A stretch of DNA of 9,090 bases from positions 1 to 9,090 of the forward strand of contig CADCQX010000192.1 in assembly GCA_902803695.1 (NCBI GenBank). The letters are read 5' to 3'. A program made the translations under genes and the position numbers. Positions 1 through 6,263 of this stretch are shown piece after piece. Positions within the stretch are counted from its first letter, which is position 1. The number at the start of each line of letters is the position of its first letter. This DNA is from Oscillospiraceae bacterium (GTDB lineage Bacteria; Bacillota; Clostridia; Saccharofermentanales; Saccharofermentanaceae). Below the pieces are notes generated by a model that saw only the letters and a list, made by a program, of their open reading frames with translations, was not told the DNA's origin and searched no databases.

Positions 1-33
1 ATCTAATCGAAAAAGATTATAAGGAGAGTTTCT

Positions 34-531
34 ATGATAGCAATCGCAGCAGTTGACAAGAATTGGGCAATCGGTAATAAAGGTGATCTTCTGGTATCGC
101 TTCCTGAAGATCAGAAAGGCGTTTTTCGAGTATATACTGCAGGAAACACGGTTGTTTTCGGAAGAAAGACATTACTTACATTTAAGGAACAGAAACTCCT
201 TCCAAAAAGGATCAATATAATACTGAGCAGAAATCCCGAGTTTAAGAAGGAGGGAGCAATAATCCTTCATTCCACAGAGGAACTGGATCAGTATAAAAAG
301 GACCATCCGGATGAGAAGATCTTCGTTATAGGCGGAGCTGAGATGTATAAGACACTTCTTCCTATCTGTGATGAGGCTATAATCACCAAGATCAATAACG
401 AATATGAAGCTGACGCTTATTTCCCAAACCTCGATGAGGCCGATGATTGGGAGCTTACAGAGGTTGAAGACGAAGTAATGTCCGTTAAGGGAGTCAGCTT
501 CAACGTTTGCCATTACAGACGCATAAAGTGA
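34..531 (+). CDS. folA: Dihydrofolate reductase, divergent clostridial type
   Basis: Cytosolic enzyme that reduces dihydrofolate to tetrahydrofolate with NADPH, supplying one-carbon units for thymidylate, purine and methionine synthesis. At 165 residues it has the usual length. Visible family features are the N-terminal strand and Met20-loop region with NWAIGN (10-15), the catalytic acid D26 in LPED (the E. coli D27 position), GRKT (43-46), R59 at the glutamate-tail-binding position, IGGAEMY (99-105) with the Gly-Gly turn at the NADPH site, and ADAYFP (126-131). The Pro-Trp of E. coli (P21-W22) is replaced by L20-V21, and the segment from D26 to G43 is one residue longer than in E. coli. The substitution is, as I recall, seen in clostridial enzymes. 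The start ATG has AAGGAGAG at 21-28 in front. The promoter lies left of the window. The DHFR assignment is firm; kinetic or drug properties cannot be read from it. Confidence 0.93.
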   Translation: MIAIAAVDKNWAIGNKGDLLVSLPEDQKGVFRVYTAGNTVVFGRKTLLTFKEQKLLPKRINIILSRNPEFKKEGAIILHSTEELDQYKKDHPDEKIFVIGGAEMYKTLLPICDEAIITKINNEYEADAYFPNLDEADDWELTEVEDEVMSVKGVSFNVCHYRRIK

Positions 532-548
532 TTGTGCATAATGCACAA
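532..548. repeat. 17-bp palindrome directly after folA
   Basis: TTGTGCAT (532-539) and ATGCACAA (541-548) are exact reverse complements around a single A at 540. The palindrome begins on the base after the folA stop codon. As RNA it could form a 7-bp stem with a 3-nt loop. It has no T-run after it (AAGAACGACT follows), so it does not look like a Rho-independent terminator. It may be an operator or a weak 3' mRNA stabiliser. It lies about 40 bp upstream of the next -35 box. The symmetry is seen directly; the role is inferred. Confidence 0.5.
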
Positions 549-589
549 AAGAACGACTTAGTAATTATATAAACTGTACAAAAACTTCG

Positions 590-618
590 TTGACCCAAAA
601 CCACCTTAGGACTATCAT
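590..618 (+). promoter_or_regulatory. Sigma-A type promoter for the 86-residue gene
   Basis: TTGACC at 590-595 (5 of 6 matches to the -35 consensus), a 17-bp spacer, and TATCAT at 613-618 (5 of 6 to the -10 consensus). Transcription would start near 625, giving a leader of about 65 nt before the ATG at 691. Spacing and match quality make this a good call by eye; no start-site data are available. Confidence 0.75.
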
Positions 619-664
619 ATAGTTGTCGCTAGGGAAATCGACAGGGACAAAAATGATATATGAT
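614..664. repeat. Nested inverted repeats over the -10 box and leader
   Basis: ATCATATA (614-621) is the exact reverse complement of TATATGAT (657-664). Inside it, TTGTC (623-627) pairs with GACAA (646-650), and alternatively TGTCG (624-628) with CGACA (639-643). The outer left arm lies in the -10 box, so it is mostly not transcribed. The outer symmetry would therefore act at the DNA level, while the inner arms could fold in the RNA leader. The arms are short and A/T-rich, so chance is a real alternative. Confidence 0.35.
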
Positions 665-676
665 TACAGTACCTAC

Positions 677-684
677 AAGGAGGT
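677..684 (+). promoter_or_regulatory. Perfect Shine-Dalgarno of the 86-residue gene
   Basis: AAGGAGGT is fully complementary to the 16S rRNA 3' end. Its GGAGG core ends 7 nt before the ATG at 691. This fixes the start codon of the small gene and predicts strong translation. Confidence 0.85.
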
Positions 685-690
685 AATAAG

Positions 691-951
691 ATGAAAGCTT
701 TTGTAATGCATGACATTGATGTACAGACACTGATGAAGGCACTTGACGAGTGCAAGGGTAACGTATATCTCATCACAGACGAGAACGACCGTTACAACTT
801 GAAGAGTAAGCTCAGCCAGATGACAGGTATCATGAAGCTCATTGAAGGCGGTATCGTTTGCAACGCAAAGATCTACTGTTCTGATCCTGACGATGAGGCT
901 ATGCTTTTCAGACTTAATCTGTTTGGTACATTCGAGGAGATCGACGAGTAA
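691..951 (+). CDS. Small conserved-looking protein, possible HPr-like fold
   Basis: An 86-residue soluble protein without signal peptide or membrane segment. I do not recognise it with certainty. Its length equals that of HPr phosphocarriers. Residues 24-60 run parallel to HPr by eye: a NVYLITDENDR strand-turn region, then NLKS (36-39) where HPr has NAKS with regulatory Ser46, then a helix-like SQMTGIMKLIEGG (42-54), and an acidic DPDDEA (65-70) where HPr has its last helix. The HPr active-site motif around His15 (HARP) is missing; the only histidine is H7 in a different setting. If the fold is right, it would resemble Crh-type regulators that keep the serine but lack the phosphocarrier histidine. 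It has its own promoter, perfect ribosome binding site and terminator, so it is probably monocistronic and well expressed. That it is a real gene is well supported; the fold is a guess. Confidence 0.8.
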   Translation: MKAFVMHDIDVQTLMKALDECKGNVYLITDENDRYNLKSKLSQMTGIMKLIEGGIVCNAKIYCSDPDDEAMLFRLNLFGTFEEIDE

Positions 952-977
952 TCTCCTTAATCTTAAGTTAACAAGCG

Positions 978-1010
978 GGAGGTTGCCCCATTATGGGGCG
1001 GCCTCCTTTT
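978..1010 (+). terminator. Strong intrinsic terminator after the small gene
   Basis: A 13-bp stem pairs 978-990 with 994-1006, using two G-U pairs, with a 3-nt TTA loop and TTTTATTAT directly after. It sits 26 bp past the stop codon at 951. The upstream flank is not T-rich when read on the minus strand, so it acts in the + direction only. It separates the small gene from the operon that begins at 1034. Confidence 0.92.
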
Positions 1011-1033
1011 ATTATGCGCGCGTTTATAATTAA

Positions 1034-1062
1034 TTAGCATAAAATAATCATTATGCTATAAT
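1034..1062 (+). promoter_or_regulatory. Extended -10 promoter of the activase-polA-coaE operon
   Basis: TTAGCA at 1034-1039 (4 of 6), a 17-bp spacer, and a perfect TATAAT at 1057-1062 preceded by TG at 1054-1055 (extended -10). Transcription would start near 1069. The ATG at 1061 lies inside the -10 box and so cannot be the start codon of the following gene. This promoter appears to serve everything through coaE, since no other clear promoter was seen downstream. Confidence 0.8.
1036..1057. promoter_or_regulatory. Operator-like inverted repeat across the promoter
   Basis: AGCATAA (1036-1042) and TTATGCT (1051-1057) are exact reverse complements separated by 8 bp. The repeat overlaps the last bases of the -35 box and the first base of the -10 box and fills the spacer, the classic place for a repressor site. 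The regulator is unknown and no DNA-binding gene is evident in the window. Confidence 0.5.
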
Positions 1063-1096
1063 GGTAAAAGCCTTAATGGGCTTAACAGGAGATTTT

Positions 1097-1858
1097 ATGA
1101 ATAAGTATGTGTTTAACGCCAGAGATATTGCTGCTTATCTTAAGTGGTTCAATGTACCGAGCTACCTTGAAGTTACCTATATGCAGTACTTTTTCTCTGT
1201 CGGAAAGAAAATATTGGCTGAGCCTTTGACAAGAGACTTCGAGAAGTTCAAGAACGAAGTATATAGAGAACTTTATTACCTTTGGGCAAACGGTTTTGAA
1301 GACGATAAGTCCGATATCTCGAAAATGCCGGCTGAAGGACAGTTGTCCCTCATCTGCGATCAGGAATGCATCAACCTTGAGTCTTACATGAAACTCATTA
1401 CGCTGCATCTTATCTTTTCGAGATACCTGCCTTATGTAAAGATCAATTTCTCTGGAATCCCGTTTTCGCTGGGAATAAAGTGTGACTTTACCCAGTATGA
1501 GGAGAATGTCTGCAAGGTCTTTGAAGGACTGAACCTCACTTGTACTGATACTTTCGGCAAACCTTTTGATATCGGACTCGGAGTTCCGGATGAACTTCTG
1601 TGCGTTTCTTTGAACGATCAGTTTAAAAAGCGCATAACCGGCGAAAACGACTTCAGGATGCTCATCAGAAACAAAGAGATGAAGCATATGCAGGAGCTCA
1701 AGGAAAAGTCATTGGAGATCTTCGGTTCGATGAACAAAGATCTTAAGGCAATCACAGCCAAAGCAAAAAGAAGAGCAAAGTCTTCTTCACGCGATTCAAA
1801 CAAGCAAATGAAGCAGCCTAAGGGCGCACCTAGAAATATTGACGGAGAGAAAAAATGA
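1097..1858 (+). CDS. Unrecognised 253-residue protein coupled to the activase
   Basis: No confident family. The chosen start (1097) has AGGAGA at 1087-1092 and lies about 28 nt after the predicted transcription start; an upstream ATG at 1061 is inside the -10 box and is rejected. The protein appears soluble, without signal peptide or clear membrane segment. Residues 9-62 (RDIAAYLKWF, then YMQYFFSVGKKIL, EPL, and FEKFKNEVYRELYYLW) resemble, weakly and by eye, the helical pattern of the Panacea/SocA-like (DUF4065) domain, but the usual YGP motif is absent. It has six cysteines (87, 91, 129, 139, 149, 169), including a CxxxC. From about residue 193 it is highly charged, ending in a Lys/Arg/Ser-rich tail (222-253) that looks disordered and could bind nucleic acid. 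Its TGA overlaps the ATG of the next gene (ATGA), so the two are probably translationally coupled and may work together. Function unknown. Confidence 0.82.
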   Translation: MNKYVFNARDIAAYLKWFNVPSYLEVTYMQYFFSVGKKILAEPLTRDFEKFKNEVYRELYYLWANGFEDDKSDISKMPAEGQLSLICDQECINLESYMKLITLHLIFSRYLPYVKINFSGIPFSLGIKCDFTQYEENVCKVFEGLNLTCTDTFGKPFDIGLGVPDELLCVSLNDQFKKRITGENDFRMLIRNKEMKHMQELKEKSLEIFGSMNKDLKAITAKAKRRAKSSSRDSNKQMKQPKGAPRNIDGEKK

Positions 1859-4800
1859 GCGAGTTTAAATTAGGTCTTGATATCGGTTCTACTACTATCA
1901 AGGTTGTTCTTCTTGAAGATGAGAAGATTGTTCATTCAGAATACAAGAGACACCATTCAGATGTTTCAGGTCTTTTGAATGATCTTTTGAAAGATCTCGA
2001 AAAGGAGTTCCCGGGTCTTAAGACTAAGATCACCATCACAGGTTCAGGCGGACTTTCAGTTGCTAACTGGCTTAAACTGGATTTCGTACAGGAAGTTATG
2101 GCTGAGACTGTAGCTATCAATAAATATCATCCTGAAACAGATGTCATCATCGAGCTCGGCGGTGAGGATGCTAAGATCACATACATGCACCCTGTATTGG
2201 AGCAGCGTATGAATGGTACCTGTGCCGGTGGAACAGGAGCGTTTATCGACCAGATGGCTCAACTTCTTCAGACCGATGCTGACGGACTTAATAATTTTGC
2301 CAAGGATTACAGATCACTTTATACGATCGCCAGCCGTTGCGGCGTTTTCGCGAAGAGTGACCTGCAACCGCTCATTAATGAAGGTGCAGCAAAAGAAGAC
2401 CTTGCAGCTTCCATATATCAGTCGGTTGTTAACCAGACTATCGCAGGACTAGCATGCGGACGTCCTATCAGAGGTCACGTTGCATTCCTCGGTGGTCCGT
2501 TGTTCTTTAATTCCGAGCTTCGTGCTGCTTTCGAGAGAACATTGAAAGACAATGTCGAATCATTCTGGATGCCTGATGAAGCTCAGATCTACGTTGCTTT
2601 AGGTGCGGCTTTAAGTGCCAAGGGAGATGATGTAGACCTTAACGATCTTATCGAGAGATTCAAGAACAAGGACGGATTTACTCCTGATATCATAAGGATC
2701 GATCCTTTGTTCAAGGATGAGGAAGAGAAGCGTGCATTTGATGAGCGTCATGCCAAGGATATGATCGAGATCCATAACTTCAAGGATCAGAAAGGTCCTA
2801 TGTTCCTCGGTATCGATGCAGGTTCCACAACTACCAAGGCTGTAGTTATTAATGAGAAGGGCGAGCTCTGTTATTCGTTCTATGCGGGTAACAAAGGTAA
2901 CCCTGTTATGAGTGCGGTAAATATCCTTAAGGATATCTACAAGCAGATGCCTGAGGATTGTTATATCTCTTATTCATGTGTAACCGGTTATGGTGAGAAT
3001 ATCATCAAGGCTGCACTGGGCGTTGATATCGGTGAGATCGAGACAATGGCTCACTTCCAGTCTGCCAAGTTCTTCTGTCCTGATGTTGATTTCATCATTG
3101 ATATCGGCGGACAGGATATGAAGTGTATGAGGATCAGAAACGGTGTTATCGATTCCATCATGCTCAATGAGGCATGTTCCTCAGGTTGCGGATCCTTTAT
3201 TCAGACATTCGCCCAGACTTTGGAGATGGATGCACATTCATTCTCTATTGAAGCTTTGAAGGCTGAAAACCCGGTAGATCTTGGTACCAGATGTACGGTA
3301 TTCATGAACTCCAAGGTTAAGCAGGCTCAGAAGGAAGGCGCTTCCGTAGGTGATATTTCCGCAGGTCTTTCTTATTCCGTAGTTCGTAATGCACTTTATA
3401 AAGTTATCAAGATCAGAGATACCGAACAGCTCGGAAAGAACATCGTCGTTCAGGGTGGTACATTCCTTAATGATGCAATCCTCAGATGCTTTGAGCTTGT
3501 TTCAAAAAGAGATGTTATCCGTCCTAATGTAGCAGGTCTCATGGGTGCTTTCGGTGCTGCTCTTATTGCCTCAAAGAGATGTCCTGATAAGGTATGGAAG
3601 TCCGGCCTTCTTGATGAGGAGAATCTGGATAAGTTCTCTATGACGACCGAAAACACCAGATGTGAGGGTTGTGCTAACCACTGTAAGCTTACTATCTCGA
3701 CATTCTCCAACGGAAGAAGATTCGTATCAGGTAACCGCTGCGAAAAGGGAGAAGGAAAGATCGAATCAGAGATCAAGGAAAAGCTCCCTAATATGTTTAA
3801 GTTTAAGTATGAGAGAACATTCTCATACTATAAGCCGACACCTGAAAAGGACGCAAAGAGAGGCGTTATCGGTATTCCGAGAGCACTGAACCAGTATGAG
3901 AACTATCCGTTCTGGTTTACAGTTCTTACCAAGCTCGGTTTCTGTGTAAAGATCTCTGCAAGATCGACACATGCCCTTTTCGAGAGAGGAATGGATACTA
4001 TTCCATCAGAGAGCGTATGTTACCCTGCAAAGCTTGTTCACGGTCATATCGAAAACCTGATCTCCAGAGGAATAACGACTATCTTCTATCCGGATGTTCC
4101 GTATGAGAGACTCGAGAATAATAATTCCGGTAACCACTATAACTGTCCTATCGTTTGTTCTTATCCTGAAGTTATCAAGAACAACGTTGAGGATCTGAAA
4201 GAAAAAGAGATCAGATATCTTAATCCTTTCTTCTCTCTGGATAATATGCAGAATACTGCAATGAAACTTGCCGAAGTGTTCTCTTATTGCGGAGTTACAA
4301 AGGATGAGGCTCTCGCTGCCGTAAGAGCAGGTGAAGAGGAGCATAAGAAGTTTAAGGAAGACATCCGTAATGAAGGTCTCAAGGTTATAAAGTACCTTGA
4401 AGAGAACCACAAGAAGGGTATTGTTCTTGCAGGTCGTCCATATCATTGCGATCCTGAGATCCATCACGGTATCCCTGATATGATCAACTCCCTCGGACTT
4501 GCAGTCCTTACCGAAGACAGTGTAGCTGTTCCGGGTACACTTGCAAGACCTATCAGAGTCGTTGACCAGTGGATGTATCACTCCAGACTTTATGAGGCAG
4601 CAGCATTTGTTATCACAAAACAGAATCTCGAACTTGTTCAGCTTACGAGTTTCGGTTGTGGTCTTGATGCCGTTACATCGGATCAGGTTCAGGAGATCCT
4701 TGAATCATCCGGTAAGCTCTATACACTTCTTAAGATCGACGAAGTAAGTAACCTGGGTGCTGCAAGGATCCGTATGAGATCTCTCGTAGTTGCTATGGAT

Positions 4801-6261
4801 GAGCGTGAAGAGGGTCAGAAGAGCGACTATAACAGTGCTATGGAGAAAGTTAATAAGATCCAGGATTCTTACCTTCTTAAGAGAGTCGAATTCACAAAAG
4901 AAGATAAGAAGAAGCACACTATCCTTGCTCCACAGATGGCACCTATCACATTCGATCTTGTTGAGGCAGCTTTCCATAACAGCAACTTCAGATTGAAGAT
5001 CTTGAAGCAGGCTACAAGAGAAGATATCGAATGCGGTCTTAAGTATGTTAATAACGATGCTTGTTATCCTTCGATCATTGTTGTAGGTCAGATGATCAAC
5101 GCTATCGAAAGCGGTGAAGTCGATCCTGAAAATGTTACTCTTGCTATCACTCAGACAGGTGGCGGATGCCGTGCTACAAACTATGTTGCTTTCTTGAGAA
5201 AGGCATTGAAGGAAGCTGGTTATCCGAACATCCCTGTAATCGCTATGTCTGTTCAGGGCTTCGAGAAGAACAGCGGATTTAACATAACTCCGAGACTTCT
5301 TCACGATGCGATCAAGGGTCTTGCATTGGGTGATATGATCTCTACCATGCTCTATAGAGTAAGACCTTATGAGCTTGTTCCGGGATCAGCAAATGCTCTT
5401 TATTCCTACATCAACAGGATTGGTAGAAAGATGCTCAACAAGGGCGATTTCGAGGATAAGATATCTCCGAGATATGATGAAGTAATGCCTAACAATTACT
5501 TCTCCAAGACTCCTGAAGAGAAAAAGAAGATCAGGGATATCCTTGCCGATATCGGTGTTGATATGGAAAATCTTCCTACGATAAAGAGTTATAAGAAGTT
5601 CATCAGATTCGCTGTTGAGAAGTTCGACAAGCTTCCTCTTCGTGATATCCCTAGAAAACCACGTGTAGGTCTTGTAGGTGAGATCCTTGTTAAGTTCCAG
5701 CCTGATGCAAATAATAACGCGATCGACGTTATCGAGCAGGAAGGCTGTGAGGGCGTTCTTCCTGGAGTTCTCGATTTCTTCCTTTACTGCTGTCATAACC
5801 CGATCTGGTCGGCAGAGAATATCGGTAAGAGCAAGAAGAGCGCATTTGCTAACCAGCAGATAATCAACTTCCTTGAGCTTTACAGAAAGCCTATCAATGA
5901 AGAGTTTAAAAAGACCGGTAAGTTTATGCTTTCCGAGAGGATCGAGGAACTCGCAAAGAAATCGGCATCGATCCTGAGCTGCGGTAACTTCTGCGGTGAG
6001 GGTTGGTTCCTTACGGCCGAGATGGTTGAGCTCATTCAGGATGGTGTTCCGAACATTATCTGCGCACAGCCTTTTGCTTGTCTGCCTAACCACGTTACAG
6101 GTAAGGGTATGATCAAAGAGCTCCGCCGTCAGTATCCGCAGTCGAACATCATTCCTATCGACTATGATCCGGGTGCTTCCGAGGCTAACCAGCTCAACAG
6201 GATCAAGCTCATGATAAGCACAGCTCATATGCAGCACGCTAAGAATCAGGAAAAGGTATAA
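1855..6261 (+). CDS. Giant two-activase/dehydratase-like fusion, DUF2229 family
   Basis: A 1468-residue cytosolic iron-sulfur protein of the 2-hydroxyacyl-CoA dehydratase activase (BcrAD/BadFG) superfamily. Order: ASKHA ATPase 1 (about 1-290; DIGSTT 9-14, C123, C162), ASKHA ATPase 2 (about 316-590; DAGSTT 321-326, C441, C445, C480), a C603-x2-C606-x3-C610-x18-C629 cluster, DUF2229 (about 670-880; CYPAK with C722, C764, C768), then HgdB-like regions with GRPYHCDP (C865), SFGCG (C935), NDACYP (C1070), GGGC (C1105), EGCEG (C1298), SCGNFCGEG (C1376, C1380) and ACLPNHVTGKG (C1409). Family members use ATP hydrolysis to push one electron at very low potential onto an Fe-S partner. Here both activase halves and the probable acceptor share one chain. 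The substrate is unknown. GGAGAG at 1844-1849 precedes the ATG, which overlaps the upstream stop. NCBI-style names would be acyl-CoA dehydratase activase or BadF/BadG/BcrA/BcrD ATPase family protein. Family is firm; reaction is not. Confidence 0.93.
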   Translation: MSEFKLGLDIGSTTIKVVLLEDEKIVHSEYKRHHSDVSGLLNDLLKDLEKEFPGLKTKITITGSGGLSVANWLKLDFVQEVMAETVAINKYHPETDVIIELGGEDAKITYMHPVLEQRMNGTCAGGTGAFIDQMAQLLQTDADGLNNFAKDYRSLYTIASRCGVFAKSDLQPLINEGAAKEDLAASIYQSVVNQTIAGLACGRPIRGHVAFLGGPLFFNSELRAAFERTLKDNVESFWMPDEAQIYVALGAALSAKGDDVDLNDLIERFKNKDGFTPDIIRIDPLFKDEEEKRAFDERHAKDMIEIHNFKDQKGPMFLGIDAGSTTTKAVVINEKGELCYSFYAGNKGNPVMSAVNILKDIYKQMPEDCYISYSCVTGYGENIIKAALGVDIGEIETMAHFQSAKFFCPDVDFIIDIGGQDMKCMRIRNGVIDSIMLNEACSSGCGSFIQTFAQTLEMDAHSFSIEALKAENPVDLGTRCTVFMNSKVKQAQKEGASVGDISAGLSYSVVRNALYKVIKIRDTEQLGKNIVVQGGTFLNDAILRCFELVSKRDVIRPNVAGLMGAFGAALIASKRCPDKVWKSGLLDEENLDKFSMTTENTRCEGCANHCKLTISTFSNGRRFVSGNRCEKGEGKIESEIKEKLPNMFKFKYERTFSYYKPTPEKDAKRGVIGIPRALNQYENYPFWFTVLTKLGFCVKISARSTHALFERGMDTIPSESVCYPAKLVHGHIENLISRGITTIFYPDVPYERLENNNSGNHYNCPIVCSYPEVIKNNVEDLKEKEIRYLNPFFSLDNMQNTAMKLAEVFSYCGVTKDEALAAVRAGEEEHKKFKEDIRNEGLKVIKYLEENHKKGIVLAGRPYHCDPEIHHGIPDMINSLGLAVLTEDSVAVPGTLARPIRVVDQWMYHSRLYEAAAFVITKQNLELVQLTSFGCGLDAVTSDQVQEILESSGKLYTLLKIDEVSNLGAARIRMRSLVVAMDEREEGQKSDYNSAMEKVNKIQDSYLLKRVEFTKEDKKKHTILAPQMAPITFDLVEAAFHNSNFRLKILKQATREDIECGLKYVNNDACYPSIIVVGQMINAIESGEVDPENVTLAITQTGGGCRATNYVAFLRKALKEAGYPNIPVIAMSVQGFEKNSGFNITPRLLHDAIKGLALGDMISTMLYRVRPYELVPGSANALYSYINRIGRKMLNKGDFEDKISPRYDEVMPNNYFSKTPEEKKKIRDILADIGVDMENLPTIKSYKKFIRFAVEKFDKLPLRDIPRKPRVGLVGEILVKFQPDANNNAIDVIEQEGCEGVLPGVLDFFLYCCHNPIWSAENIGKSKKSAFANQQIINFLELYRKPINEEFKKTGKFMLSERIEELAKKSASILSCGNFCGEGWFLTAEMVELIQDGVPNIICAQPFACLPNHVTGKGMIKELRRQYPQSNIIPIDYDPGASEANQLNRIKLMISTAHMQHAKNQEKV

Positions 6262-6263
6262 GT

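Noticed and set aside
1..33. A possible upstream gene end (ATC TAA at 1-6) and the short TAATC/GATTA inverted repeat at 4-19
   Set aside because: Too few bases to decide a reading frame or a product, and a 5-bp A/T-rich repeat is easily chance.
1025..1030. A second perfect TATAAT
   Set aside because: No -35-like hexamer at 16-18 bp upstream; that region is the terminator stem and T-run.
1061..1096. Upstream ATG that would lengthen the 253-residue protein to 265 residues
   Set aside because: It lies inside the perfect TATAAT -10 box and has no Shine-Dalgarno; ATG 1097 has AGGAGA at good spacing.
1097..1858. Toxin-antitoxin pair based on the faint Panacea-like N-terminus
   Set aside because: The coupled partner is a giant Fe-S activase, not a small toxin, and the similarity is too weak and lacks the YGP motif.
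3661..3889. Short overlapping + strand frames inside the activase gene
   Set aside because: They are alternate-frame shadows of conserved coding sequence, with no ribosome site of their own.
5386..6237. Long minus-strand open frame (283 codons) and other opposite-strand frames
   Set aside because: They are antisense to genes with clear domain motifs, have no ribosome sites and resemble no family.
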